DNA from: Planctomycetaceae bacterium
Lineage (GTDB): Bacteria > Planctomycetota > Planctomycetia > Planctomycetales > Planctomycetaceae
Length of the DNA stretch: 64,000 nucleotides
Direction of reading: 5' to 3'
Assembly: GCA_021732415.1 (NCBI GenBank)
Contig: JAKFVC010000061.1
Location: forward strand, 1-64,000
The notes below the pieces were generated by a model that ran no database searches, was not told the origin of the DNA, and was given only the letters and a program-made list of their open reading frames with translations. Below, piece by piece: positions 37,562 to 46,717 of this stretch. Numbering within the stretch: the first letter of the stretch is position 1; each line of letters begins with the position of its first letter. Both the position numbers and the translations under genes were made by a program.

Positions 37562-37915
37562 ATGAAGTTAGATGAATTTGTAAAATCGACCCTAGTGCAA
37601 ATTGCGGCGGGAGTGCGCGATGCCAATTCGGAGTTTAAGTTAAGCGCATTGGGCGCTCAAGCGAATCCGACCAATGGAGCTCGAAGATCCGGATCGTCTG
37701 TGCTCGCGGAAAGCGTCTCTAATTTGCATCCGATAACTTTCGATGTCGCCGTTACAGTCGATTCTTCCAACTCGACGTAAAGCGATAGGGGAGTCTCGGG
37801 GACCTTACAAGTTGTTTCTGGCAACTCGTCTTCGGTCAATGTCTCGGAAAAGTCGCAATCGACCGTTTCAAGATTGCAATTCACTGTCATACTCAAGCTG
37901 GCAGACCCGTCCTAG
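37562..37915 (+). pseudogene. Conserved small protein gene with an in-frame stop
   Basis: The frame opens with ATG after an AAAGG site and reads KLDEFVKSTLVQIAAGVRDA, then ITFDVAVTV. A TAA at 37778-37780 (codon 73) interrupts it. The same frame continues coding-like to TAG at 37913-37915 with GTLQVVSGNSSSVNVSE and SRLQFTVILKLADPS. N-terminal helix plus C-terminal strands of this kind occur in a family of about 100-120 residues (trypco2-like; from memory), so the whole 117-codon frame is the likely ancestral gene. It is either inactivated or ends early at 72 residues. Confidence 0.65.
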
Positions 37916-37984
37916 GCCAAGCGAAGCAAAGGCGTGAGGAACGGGTTATCGTATTCTACCTCTCTCGCCTTTTGCACCGGAGAA

Positions 37985-38100
37985 TCGATTTCATCTCCGA
38001 TTACCGAGCAATTGGTCCACGACCTCGATAAACCCCTCAAAGAAGCGGTTACGGGGAAGCGTGATCCCGATAAAATGGCCAAGGCTCTCCATGCAAGAAT
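37985..38100 (+). pseudogene. Remnant of a second VapB-like antitoxin
   Basis: Thirty-five codons (SISSPITEQLVHDLDK through DPDKMAKAL) match the intact antitoxin at 36730 almost residue for residue. The ATG and the bases around it are deleted relative to the intact copy, the homology stops after MAKAL, and no toxin follows. A family M repeat lies right after it, as it does after the intact module, suggesting that the whole unit was duplicated and then eroded. Confidence 0.75.
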
Positions 38101-38104
38101 GAGA

Positions 38105-38151
38105 AAGGGGTGCCAGGAACCGATTGAAGGATTCGGTTCTTAACACCTTTG
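38105..38151. repeat. Inverted repeat, family M copy 2
   Basis: AAAGGGGTGCCAGGAACCGA (38105-38124) faces a right arm at 38132-38151 (TCGGTTCTTAACACCTTTG). A short TCGGCACAGCCTGTGCCGA hairpin follows at 38174-38192, and a family M-like half (GCGGTTCCTGACCGTGATG) lies at about 38255. Confidence 0.6.
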
Positions 38152-38284
38152 TTCTTTCGGTAGTTAGTTGTTTTCGGCACAGCCTGTGCCGATTTCTTCT
38201 ATCGCAATTTCGGCACAGCTTTTGATGAATCTCCTACCCGGATTCGCATTCGCGATGCGGTTCCTGACCGTGATGAGTTCCACG

Positions 38285-38737
38285 TCACTTCTTAAGATCA
38301 AACTCCAGCGTGTCTGTTCCCTCCTCCGGGATCTCGGCGGTCAGCTTCGACTCGGTCGGACTGGCGTACTTTTCGGGAATGACCGAAATGACCTGTACTG
38401 GATCGGGGTCATCCGAGCTGCCGGATTGCTGCTTGGGCATCTCGGTTTTCATCACGGAGACAGCGTACGTACCGGGGACCACTCCCGCCTCGGGAGGGAA
38501 GGTTTTGAGTTCGAACTTCCCTTCACCGTCAGTCAGCGCGGACGCACCAATGCCGTCGGGAGCGGCGGGTTGGAACACCACGATGGCTCCTTCCAGAGGC
38601 TCACCGTTCAGTGTGACCACACCACTGGCTGGCGAAGTATCCGGACGGGCGTCCTTCCAATGATCGGACTGCATTCCGCACCCCGAGAGGGCCAATGCCA
38701 CTCCCAACAGCAAATTTTGAGCTCGCGCTCGATACAT
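38285..38737 (-). CDS. Small exported lipoprotein with a carboxypeptidase-regulatory-like fold
   Basis: A 150-residue lipoprotein: the signal LLLGVALALSGC places the lipidated Cys at about residue 20. The rest is a beta-sandwich typical of planctomycete transthyretin/carboxypeptidase-regulatory-like proteins (SGVVTLNGEPLEGAIVVFQP, LTDGEGKFEL, VVPGTYAVSV). No catalytic residues are expected. The ATG at 38737 has a GGAAG site. It follows the DUF1559 gene on the same strand by 99 bases, a common planctomycete pairing. Confidence 0.8.
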   Translation of the reverse strand: MYRARAQNLLLGVALALSGCGMQSDHWKDARPDTSPASGVVTLNGEPLEGAIVVFQPAAPDGIGASALTDGEGKFELKTFPPEAGVVPGTYAVSVMKTEMPKQQSGSSDDPDPVQVISVIPEKYASPTESKLTAEIPEEGTDTLEFDLKK

Positions 38738-38836
38738 GTCGCTTCCACTTTCTTTCAATCGGTTCAGAAACCAACGGTAACAAAGAGATCTCTTATCAAA
38801 ACCCGCATGGTTCAATGGATCTGGCCGGTCAGACGT

Positions 38837-39898
38837 TTAGAAATCGCTGATGACTTCTCCGCTGGCCCGCGTTCCCAAAGCTCCCCACACGCCGTAGGGA
38901 CTGGGCGTTGTCGCGGTGATGGCCGGGAGTGCCGCTGCCTGGTTTCCAGTGTCGATGTTGTCGCTGATGAAACGGACGGCCCCATCGGCCATCAAGGCGT
39001 GGATTCCGCCGACATGACGACTCTCGGCACTATAGATCCCGTCGCAATAAGAGGTCCCGCCCCCGTTGCTGAAGCAACTGGCCGAATTCGGAGGAGTCGC
39101 GGTCGAGAACGCCGTGAACGAACCGGCGCCGTCCGCCCAACGGTAGGATCGTGCGGGCTCGCCCGTATAGGCACCGCCCGGATAGGACTTCGTGCTGGCG
39201 TTCCAGAGCGCCTTGCAGGCCGCTGGGCTGGCCGTCCCAGCTCCCAACACCGTCTTGGCAATGATTCCCGGACCATTCGTCGAGTCCGCGGCAACCATCT
39301 CGGCCATGGCGATTGTATTGCTCGCGCCGTCCGTCACATCGCGGAGTCCGTAGCAGGTCAGAGCCGCAAACAAGCCGCGACTGTCGCGGGTGACCGGGAA
39401 TGCCGGCCGGGCACAACCGTTTCCAGCGTGGCTGTCCCCAGCACAGAACATATAGTTCTTCTTACCGCGTGTATTCCCGGCGGTGTTCGGATCCTGTTCT
39501 CCCTTGTCACTGGGACACTGCAGGATAGGGATGACTCGCGTCCAGGGAGTATTGTTGTTGTACGGAGGATTATCTCCGGGGAGAGCTACGATCTCCTGAT
39601 AGACGGCACCCTGATCCAAGTACGGCAGGAGAAAGGCAATTCCGCTGAGACGACTCCGTTCCCCGCCGCTGCTGAGATTTCCCGTGCCGCCGCCGAATGG
39701 GGGCAACTTGTTCGTCACATCGTGGTAGTTGTGCAGTGCCAGTCCGAACTGCTTGAGGTTGTTCTTACATTGACTGCGGCGAGCAGCCTCACGCGCCTGC
39801 TGGACGGCGGGTAACAGGAGAGCGATCAGCACGGCGATGATCGCAATGACAACCAACAGCTCAATCAGGGTGAATCCGGTCCGCGAACGCTGAGACAT
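38837..39898 (-). CDS. DUF1559 domain protein (pseudopilin-like)
   Basis: A 353-residue member of a family expanded in planctomycetes. The N-terminus [20 protein letters not shown] is a type IV pilin/pseudopilin signal and helix cleaved before Phe by a prepilin peptidase. [20 protein letters not shown] opens the DUF1559 domain, and [18 protein letters not shown] is its conserved C-terminal H-x-G motif. The ATG at 39898 has GGAG nine bases upstream; the ATG at 39904 would add two residues. The function is unknown; the signal suggests assembly with a type II secretion-like system. Confidence 0.92.
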   Translation of the reverse strand: MSQRSRTGFTLIELLVVIAIIAVLIALLLPAVQQAREAARRSQCKNNLKQFGLALHNYHDVTNKLPPFGGGTGNLSSGGERSRLSGIAFLLPYLDQGAVYQEIVALPGDNPPYNNNTPWTRVIPILQCPSDKGEQDPNTAGNTRGKKNYMFCAGDSHAGNGCARPAFPVTRDSRGLFAALTCYGLRDVTDGASNTIAMAEMVAADSTNGPGIIAKTVLGAGTASPAACKALWNASTKSYPGGAYTGEPARSYRWADGAGSFTAFSTATPPNSASCFSNGGGTSYCDGIYSAESRHVGGIHALMADGAVRFISDNIDTGNQAAALPAITATTPSPYGVWGALGTRASGEVISDF

Positions 39899-39904
39899 AA
39901 ACAT

Positions 39905-40283
39905 AAACTCCGATGATCACTAGCCAGGGTTTATTCAGAGAAACCTGGTGGCCGAGGGCAGGTCCTCAACAACATCCGTTGGCCTGATGCGGAACGATTT
40001 GGCAACCCTCTGCCGCCGCATTCGCTCCGAATTCTATGGCTGTATGTCGCAGGATCTATCGGTGCGTTACGCTGGTTTCGGGAATTCACGGAAACTTCAC
40101 ATCTGCGTGCTAACTTCAGTGCTGGTTAGAAGTTTCGTCTCGTCCGTGTTTGGGAAACAAGGCTGTTTGTAAGCCCTTTGACATCAGGTCATTCAGCCAA
40201 TCGTGTCTATCGGAAGTCGGGATCACACTGCGTATAATCCCCTCAGCGTTCCTGGCAGTTGCACGTTTTGAGGATTGCGTTTG
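39905..40283. other. Intergenic region between the DUF1559 gene and speA
   Basis: Divergent promoter region of 379 bases without a gene. A candidate speA promoter is listed separately; no repeat doublet is seen here, unlike most other gaps. Confidence 0.4.
40210..40238 (+). promoter_or_regulatory. Candidate speA promoter
   Basis: A perfect TATAAT -10 (40233-40238) stands 17 bases after a weak -35 (TCGGAA, 40210-40215). It would start transcription near 40245, about 40 bases before the speA ATG. Confidence 0.45.
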
Positions 40284-42179
40284 ATGCGAAAAGATATTGA
40301 AGAAGTCGGCCAGACTTATGGAATCGAGAACTGGTCCGCAGGTTATTTTGCCATCAACCATCAGGGAAACCTGACCGTCACGCCCACGAAAGGGACGGGC
40401 CCCGGCGCGGATGTGTACGAGCTGGTCCGGGAACTGGTCGAAAAACGCAAAGTGTCCCTCCCGATTCTGTTGCGATTTCCACAAATTCTGGGGACTCAAT
40501 TACATCGCCTGTGTCTGGCGTATGAGGCGGCCGCGAAGGAATGGGATTACACCGCGGGGCACTTCCCGGTCTTTCCCATGAAGGTCAATCCACGGCGCGA
40601 AGTCGTGGAAGAATTCCTGCGCGAAGGGGTGAAACAGAGCGTGGGAATAGAAGCCGGTTCCAAGCCCGAGTTGTACGCCGCCCTGTCGCTCGAACAGCCT
40701 CCAGAATCGCTCCTGATCTGTAACGGGTTCAAGGACGAATCGTTCGTGAATCTCGCCTTGCTGGGAGTCCAGGCGGGCAAGCGCGTGATCCTGGTTGTTG
40801 AGAAACTCAACGAACTCAAGATGATCATGCGCTGTGCCAAGCAGGCGGGCGTTACCCCATGGATTGGATTGCGGGCCAAGCTCTACTCGAAAGGGTCAGG
40901 CAAGTGGGCGTCGTCTGGTGGTGAGTCGGCGAAGTTCGGACTGACGACTTCGGAGATCCTCGAATGCGTGCGTCTGTTGCGCGAAGCCGGCATGATCGAC
41001 GCCTTGAAACTGATGCACTTCCATATTGGTTCGCAGATCACCGACATCAAGCGGGTCAAGAACGCGATGAAGGAGTCGGCCCGCGTCTATGCGAAGATCC
41101 GGCAGATGAAGGTCAACGTCGAGTACCTCGATATCGGCGGTGGTCTGGGGGTGGACTATGACGGTTCAAAGACGACGTTTGAGGGGTCGATCAATTACTC
41201 GGTGGAGGAATTCGCCAACAACGTCGTTTATACGATCAAGACGGTCTGCGATGACGAGAAGGTCCCTCACCCGCATCTGGTGACCGAAAGCGGACGCGTG
41301 ATGACGGCTTATCATACACTGCTGGTGACCTCCGTCCGCGATGAGATTGAGACGTTTGCCGATGACATTCCCACCGCCACGATCGACGACGATGATGCCC
41401 AGGTCATCTTTGAGTTGAAGTCATTACTGGATGGCGTGACCGGCAAGAACTATCGCGAAGTCTACCACGACGCGCTCGACGAGAAGGACGAATTACACAC
41501 GCAGTTCAACCTGGGATTGATCAGCCTGGAAGACCGCGCGAAGGGCGAAGTCCTGTTCTGGGATATTTGTAAAAAGGTCTCGGGGTTTGCTCAACGTGCG
41601 GGAGTCGATGAGCATGAATTCGACGAACTGAAACGCATTCTGGCATCGAAATATCTGTGCAATTTCTCGCTGTTTCGATCGGCTCCCGATTCGTGGGCGA
41701 TCAACCAGTTGTTCCCGATCATGCCGATTCACCGCTTGAACGAGGCTCCCGACGAGTACGCCACGCTGGTCGATCTGACGTGCGATTCGGATGGCATCGT
41801 CGATCACTTCGTCGATCTGAAAGATGTCAAACAGGTTCTCGAACTGCACAACTATGAGGACCAGCCCTACTACCTGGGGATCTTTCTGACCGGGGCCTAT
41901 CAAGAGGTTATGGGGTGCTATCACAACCTGTTCGGTATCCCCAACGAGGCACAAGTCGTCATCGATACCGAGGGCCGCGCGCACATCAAGAAGATCGTGC
42001 AGGGGAGCCGGATCTCCGACATGCTGACGTTTGCCCGGTACGATGCTCCACAGGCGTGGGAAAACTTTCGCCGCATGCTGGCCACACGCGTGGCTGCAGG
42101 CGAGTTAGATGCAGCCCGCGCCGAGCAACTGGGCAAGCAGTACGAGTCTGACGTCACCCGCTCGACCTATATGGAGTAA
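40284..42179 (+). CDS. speA: Biosynthetic arginine decarboxylase
   Basis: This PLP enzyme of the alanine-racemase fold converts arginine to agmatine. Over 631 residues it shows the PLP lysine in FPMKVNPRREV (Lys100), EAGSKPEL, the GGGLGVDYDGS phosphate loop, HLVTESGRV, and the C-terminal QVVIDTEGRAHIKKIVQG. Length is normal for SpeA. The ATG at 40284 with a GAGGA site ten bases upstream is chosen over the TTG at 40275. speB follows after six bases, so the pair forms a two-step putrescine operon. Confidence 0.95.
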   Translation: MRKDIEEVGQTYGIENWSAGYFAINHQGNLTVTPTKGTGPGADVYELVRELVEKRKVSLPILLRFPQILGTQLHRLCLAYEAAAKEWDYTAGHFPVFPMKVNPRREVVEEFLREGVKQSVGIEAGSKPELYAALSLEQPPESLLICNGFKDESFVNLALLGVQAGKRVILVVEKLNELKMIMRCAKQAGVTPWIGLRAKLYSKGSGKWASSGGESAKFGLTTSEILECVRLLREAGMIDALKLMHFHIGSQITDIKRVKNAMKESARVYAKIRQMKVNVEYLDIGGGLGVDYDGSKTTFEGSINYSVEEFANNVVYTIKTVCDDEKVPHPHLVTESGRVMTAYHTLLVTSVRDEIETFADDIPTATIDDDDAQVIFELKSLLDGVTGKNYREVYHDALDEKDELHTQFNLGLISLEDRAKGEVLFWDICKKVSGFAQRAGVDEHEFDELKRILASKYLCNFSLFRSAPDSWAINQLFPIMPIHRLNEAPDEYATLVDLTCDSDGIVDHFVDLKDVKQVLELHNYEDQPYYLGIFLTGAYQEVMGCYHNLFGIPNEAQVVIDTEGRAHIKKIVQGSRISDMLTFARYDAPQAWENFRRMLATRVAAGELDAARAEQLGKQYESDVTRSTYME

Positions 42180-42185
42180 TGCCCC

Positions 42186-43124
42186 GTGTCAGATTCGAAT
42201 TCAGACTACGTCACCCCCCCCTTCGCAGGGATTGCCACGTTCGGTCGCCAGCCACACACGCGGGATCTGACGGGCGTCGATGTCGCAGTGGTGGGGATTC
42301 CGTATGACGGGGCGACCTCGTATCGCAGCGGCACGAGGTTCGGCCCGCGCGCGATCCGTGAACAGTCGCTGTTGCTGTGGGGCTATAACAACGCCTTACA
42401 GGTGGCCCCGTTCGATACGTTGAAGGTCATCGACTATGGCGATGTCGACGTCATTCCGGTCGATGTCATGGGAACACACGCCGCGGTGGAACGGGAAGTC
42501 GGTGCATTGCTATCTGCCGGATGCAAGGTCATTGCCTTGGGAGGAGATCATTCGATCGCCCTGCCCTTGCTGCGAGCGCATCATCGCCGGTACGGTCCCC
42601 TGGCGGTCGTCCACTTTGATGCTCATCCCGATACCTGGGATGAAGAATTTCCCGGCCGCAAGGTGAGCCACGGTACCCCGTTTCGACGCGCCATCGACGA
42701 GGGCTTGATCGATCTCGACGCCTATCTGCAGATTGGAATCCGCGGGCCAACTCCGGCGGCGCACGACTACGATGATTCGCGCCGATTGGGCGCGCGGATG
42801 ATTACACTTGAGGAAGCCTTGTCGCTGGGGACCGATGGTGTGATCGCCGAAGTCCAGCGGCGAGTCGGTCCGCGTCCACTGTACTTGACGTTCGATATCG
42901 ATGCGGTCGATCCAGCCTTCGCACCGGGGACCGGAACGCCCGAAGTTGGCGGCTTCAGCAGCCGTGAGGTCTTACAAATGGTGCGCGGTTTAAGAGGCCT
43001 GAATCTGGTTGGCTGCGACCTCGTGGAGGTCAGTCCGCCGTTTGATGCGCAGGGGATCACAGCGATCCTCGCAGCCAACTTGGCGTTTGAGTTCTTGTCA
43101 TTGATGGCAGTTCAAAGGGGATAA
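42186..43124 (+). CDS. speB: Agmatinase
   Basis: This ureohydrolase splits agmatine into putrescine and urea. Over 312 residues all Mn2+ ligands are visible: GGDHSIALP (His122), HFDAHPDTWDE (Asp145, His147, Asp149) and the TFDIDAVDPAFAPGTGTPE loop with two Asp. The GTG start, six bases after the speA stop, has GGAG upstream within the speA end. With speA it converts arginine to putrescine. An inverted repeat starts nine bases after the stop. Confidence 0.95.
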   Translation: MSDSNSDYVTPPFAGIATFGRQPHTRDLTGVDVAVVGIPYDGATSYRSGTRFGPRAIREQSLLLWGYNNALQVAPFDTLKVIDYGDVDVIPVDVMGTHAAVEREVGALLSAGCKVIALGGDHSIALPLLRAHHRRYGPLAVVHFDAHPDTWDEEFPGRKVSHGTPFRRAIDEGLIDLDAYLQIGIRGPTPAAHDYDDSRRLGARMITLEEALSLGTDGVIAEVQRRVGPRPLYLTFDIDAVDPAFAPGTGTPEVGGFSSREVLQMVRGLRGLNLVGCDLVEVSPPFDAQGITAILAANLAFEFLSLMAVQRG

Positions 43125-43132
43125 ATTCTATT

Positions 43133-43212
43133 CACCACGGAGACACGGAGAACACGGAGTTTCAGGACAGAAATCCCCAAAAAAACTCCGTGTTCTCCGT
43201 GTCTCCGTGGTG
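43133..43212. repeat. Perfect inverted repeat, CACGGAG type
   Basis: A 30-base arm (43133-43162) is perfectly complementary to 43183-43212 around a 20-base loop (core CACGGAGACACGGAGAACAC). It directly follows speB and may end the operon. It is related in pattern to the hairpin at 29478. Confidence 0.9.
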
Positions 43213-43822
43213 CAATGTATTCGGTGATTTCGAGGTCGCGAACGCTCGTCTGTCTCGTGCAAAATCCAAGGATATCGCGAGATTTTCAAAAACGGATCGG
43301 ATTCGCTTGACAAACTGTCGAGCAATGCCGAAAATAAATACATCACTCAGGTGGTGATACTTAACGACACTTGTCCGAGTAGCCGCCCTTCTTCAATTGC
43401 AATATGGTGATGCTGACTGGTTTCCCCAGAGGCGTCCGCGATGGCTGTGGAGTATCGCGAATGTTATTGGTCACCGGTCGGAAATCGCATTCTGCAGTCA
43501 CTGTTCGCTCCCCATTTGCACAAATCATGGGTCGCAGCGCATCAGTTAGGTATGGCTGTTGTTGTCGTAGTCGTAGGTCAGGCTGTGCCTGACGTCTCTG
43601 GTCGTGGCGATTGCTGAAAAACGTCAGGCACAGCCTGACCCACATCTGTCGTCGCGAATGTTAGAACGGAGTGAGCCTCACTCCTTTGGACTGGTTCCCA
43701 CGCTCGGAACCGCGTACCTTAATCACCTGGAATCTGTACGAGAAAACGTCTTGGTCTGCGCTGCCTGAGAGCATGCGCGGGGCCAACCGTTTTCCGGAAT
43801 ACTGAGTAAGGAAATTCGATTC
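43213..43822. other. Intergenic region upstream of the PSCyt gene
   Basis: No gene is seen in about 600 bases. It contains the family G doublet (43573-43643). The region right of it should hold the promoter of the cytochrome-type gene. Confidence 0.4.
43573..43643. repeat. Inverted-repeat doublet, family G
   Basis: GTAGGTCAGGCTGTGCCTGA (from 43573) faces its complement at 43621-43643. Each arm is itself palindromic (GTCAGGCTGTGCCTGAC), so the DNA could form either two small hairpins or one long one. Confidence 0.8.
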
Positions 43823-46597
43823 ATGGCTTTCCGTCCCCGACTCGTCGGTTCCCTGACGCTCGCGTTGCTGGCAGTTTCGCCGGCCATCGCGTCCGCGCAA
43901 GTCACCCCCCGCGATGATGCCGCCAAGGTGGAGTTTTTTGAGAAGAAGGTACGGCCCCTGCTGGTCGACAACTGCTATAGCTGCCACTCAGCCGACACGA
44001 ATTCCAAAGGTGGTTTGCGAGTCGATGATCGCAACGGCCTGCTGAACGGCGGCAACGGCGGCGCGGCGATTGTGCCGGGTCAGCCCGAGGACAGCTTGTT
44101 GATTCAGGCGATTCTCTATACCGACGACACTCTGAAGATGCCGCCGAAGAAGCAGTTGAGTCCCGAACAAATCGCCGATCTGACTCAATGGGTCAAGGAC
44201 GGTGCGGCGTGGCCAGCTGTCGGTGTGGCGGTCGATCTCAACAAGCCCAACGAAAAGTACGAAAAACTGCGGAAGGAACACTGGGCCTGGCAGCCATTAA
44301 CGGCGGCCGCGGCCCCGCCGGTCAGCGATAGTGCGTGGGCCCGCGATGACATCGATCGCTTCATTCTCGCCAGGCTGGACGACAAGGGGCTGATGCCGGT
44401 CGCCGATGCCGACAAAGTGACGTTGCTCCGCCGCGTGACCTTCGATCTCACCGGTCTCCCCCCTGCTCCGGAAGACGTTGATGCCTTCGTGGCCGACAGT
44501 TCGCCGGATGCGTTTGAGAAAGTCGTCGATCGCCTGCTGGCATCGGCGACCTTCGGAGAACGCTGGGGCCGGCATTGGCTGGATGTGGCTCGGTATGGTG
44601 AGTCAACCGGCTCGTCACGCAACGTGCCGTACCCTCAGGCCTGGCGTTACCGTGACTACATCATCAACGCCTTCAACAGCGACAAGCCCTATGACCAGTT
44701 CATTCGCGAACAGATCGCGGGGGACTTGTTGCCGGCCAGTTCGCCCGAGCAACGTGACGAGCAACTGATTGCGACTGGCTTCCTGGCCTTGGGAGTGAAG
44801 GACGTCAATCAACGTTTCAAAGTCCGGTTCACGATGGACAACATTGACGAGCAGATCGATACCGTCAGCCGCTCCTTCCTGGGTCTGACGGCGAGTTGCG
44901 CCCGGTGCCACGATCACAAGTTCGACCCGATTCCCACCAGGGACTATTACGCTTTGGCCGGTATCTTCCACAGCACCGACCTGTGCGCCGGCGTCCGTAA
45001 TAAGATGGGTGGCGGCGGCTTGGACTACTACGATACTTCGATGCTGCTGGTCTTGAAGCAGGAAGGCGTGCCAGAGGTTGATAATAATCCGAAAATCGAA
45101 GAGTTGAAGAAGGCCGTCGCTGTAGCCCGGAAGGAATTTGAGATCCTGCGTGATGATCCCAAGGGCGCTGAACCCGGACCGAATGGCCGGCCGAAGCGTC
45201 AGGTGGCTCGTCAGAAGATGAATCGGCTGCAAGCGGAACTGACTGCTATGGCCGATCCCGCGGCGAAGGGCAAGGTGGCTCTGGGAGTACGTGAGGCGAA
45301 GAAGATTGGTGATACGGAAGTTCGCCTGCGTGGTGAAGCCGAAAAGCTGGGACCGTCCGTCCCGCGTGGTTTCTTGAGCGTCCTGCAGTATCCCGAACAG
45401 CCTGCCGTCAATACGGCTCAGAGTGGTCGGTTGGAGTTGGCTCAGTGGTTGGCCAGCGACAAGAATCCGCTGACGTCCCGCGTACTGGCGAACCGCGTGT
45501 GGCAGCACTTGTTTGAAGAGGGTCTCGTTCGCAGCGTCGATAACTTTGGCGTCACGGGCGATGTCCCCTCGCATCCGGAATTGCTGGATCACTTGGCCGC
45601 CCGGTTTGTGAACGGCGGTTGGTCAGTGAAGAGGTTGATTCGGACCGTCGTCTTAACCCGAGCTTACCAGTTGGCCGCGGATGCCTCGCCGGCGAACGTG
45701 GCCGTAGATCCGGGGAATCGATTGGTGTGGCGACACGGTCCGCGGCGTCTCACTGCCGAGGAGATCCGCGACGCGACGTTGGCGGCATCCGGTAAATTGA
45801 ACCTGTCGCGTCCTGAAGCATCGCCAGCCAAGGATTTCAAAGTCATCGAAATGCCCAACAACGGACCTCAAGCTCGCGGCTTGAGCGAAGGGGCCCAGGC
45901 GAGTCTCCATCGGAGCGTGTATCTCCCCCTGCTCCGCGATTTGACGCCGACGTCGCTGCACGTTTTCGACTTTGCCGAACAAGGGATGGTGACCGGCAGC
46001 CGTGATACCACAACCGTGGCGACGCAGGCCCTGTACCTGTTGAACGATCCGTTCGTGCGGCGGAATGCCCTCGACCTGGCCGAACGCGTTCTGCGGCGCC
46101 CCGATCTGGACCAGGACGGCCAAGTGACCTTGGCCTATCGGTTGACCTTCGGCCGAGCGCCGACATCCGGAGAAATCGCACGAGCGAAGAGTTATCTGGC
46201 AGACTACGAAGTCGCCAGTCAGGAGAGTGTTTTAGCGGCGAAGTCCACACCTGTGGCACCCGTTGCGACGGCTGCCTCCACCCTGGTTGCCACGACCGAC
46301 GCGGGAGTTTCCACTTCAACTTCGACGGCGGTTGCGGCAGTCGCGGCACCAGCAGGAGCGGTTCCTCAAGGCGACCTGCCTGCTCCACCGCCCTTGCCCG
46401 TGAGTGTGGGAACCGATACGGCGACGAAGGTTGCCGCGGCTCCCAAGAAGCCGGTCGTGATTGATCCTGATGAGATTATTCCTGTGGAAGCACCAGTGAA
46501 AGAAGTTGTGATCAAGGCAGCGAACGCGAAGACGGCGGCCTGGGCGAGCTTCTGCCAGGCGTTGCTGGGGACCGCTGAGTTTCGGTATTTGAAGTAG
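43823..46597 (+). CDS. PSCyt/DUF1549/DUF1553 exported protein
   Basis: A 924-residue exported protein. The signal peptide ends near IASAQ. The planctomycete cytochrome domain carries CYSCH (51-55) with a likely axial methionine in TLKMPPKK. DUF1549 follows, with ARYGESTGSSRNVPYP and a second CARCHDHKFDPIP, then DUF1553 (LAQWLASDKNPLTSRVLANR). Near the C-terminus about 110 residues of Ala/Val/Thr/Pro-rich sequence separate RAKSYLADYE from the terminal AWASFCQALLGTAEFRYLK, which normally follow closely. AAGGA precedes the ATG. It pairs with the DUF1501 gene downstream. Heme binding is probable; the substrate is unknown. Confidence 0.9.
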   Translation: MAFRPRLVGSLTLALLAVSPAIASAQVTPRDDAAKVEFFEKKVRPLLVDNCYSCHSADTNSKGGLRVDDRNGLLNGGNGGAAIVPGQPEDSLLIQAILYTDDTLKMPPKKQLSPEQIADLTQWVKDGAAWPAVGVAVDLNKPNEKYEKLRKEHWAWQPLTAAAAPPVSDSAWARDDIDRFILARLDDKGLMPVADADKVTLLRRVTFDLTGLPPAPEDVDAFVADSSPDAFEKVVDRLLASATFGERWGRHWLDVARYGESTGSSRNVPYPQAWRYRDYIINAFNSDKPYDQFIREQIAGDLLPASSPEQRDEQLIATGFLALGVKDVNQRFKVRFTMDNIDEQIDTVSRSFLGLTASCARCHDHKFDPIPTRDYYALAGIFHSTDLCAGVRNKMGGGGLDYYDTSMLLVLKQEGVPEVDNNPKIEELKKAVAVARKEFEILRDDPKGAEPGPNGRPKRQVARQKMNRLQAELTAMADPAAKGKVALGVREAKKIGDTEVRLRGEAEKLGPSVPRGFLSVLQYPEQPAVNTAQSGRLELAQWLASDKNPLTSRVLANRVWQHLFEEGLVRSVDNFGVTGDVPSHPELLDHLAARFVNGGWSVKRLIRTVVLTRAYQLAADASPANVAVDPGNRLVWRHGPRRLTAEEIRDATLAASGKLNLSRPEASPAKDFKVIEMPNNGPQARGLSEGAQASLHRSVYLPLLRDLTPTSLHVFDFAEQGMVTGSRDTTTVATQALYLLNDPFVRRNALDLAERVLRRPDLDQDGQVTLAYRLTFGRAPTSGEIARAKSYLADYEVASQESVLAAKSTPVAPVATAASTLVATTDAGVSTSTSTAVAAVAAPAGAVPQGDLPAPPPLPVSVGTDTATKVAAAPKKPVVIDPDEIIPVEAPVKEVVIKAANAKTAAWASFCQALLGTAEFRYLK

Positions 46598-46608
46598 CCC
46601 CTCATTTG

Positions 46609-46673
46609 GCCCCGGACAATTTGAGATACAACCCGATTCCCGGTCCGGGGCCTTATGGCACCCGGCTCGCCTA
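46609..46673. repeat. Inverted repeat, family C copy 3 (partial)
   Basis: A full right arm (46637-46673, GGGGCCTTATGGCACCCGGC then TCGCC) faces only a short left piece (46609-46622, GGCCCCGGACAATT). It lies between the PSCyt and DUF1501 genes, the same position as family C copy 1 in the other DUF1549-DUF1501 pair. Confidence 0.7.
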
Positions 46674-46717
46674 AATTGAAAAAATCAGTACGCAATCTCC
46701 GAAAGGATTTTCACGAT

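Noticed and set aside
38168-39814. Long plus-strand open frame opposite the DUF1559 and lipoprotein genes
   Set aside because: It is antisense to two well-recognised genes, crosses their intergenic gap and has no domain or compositional sense of its own.
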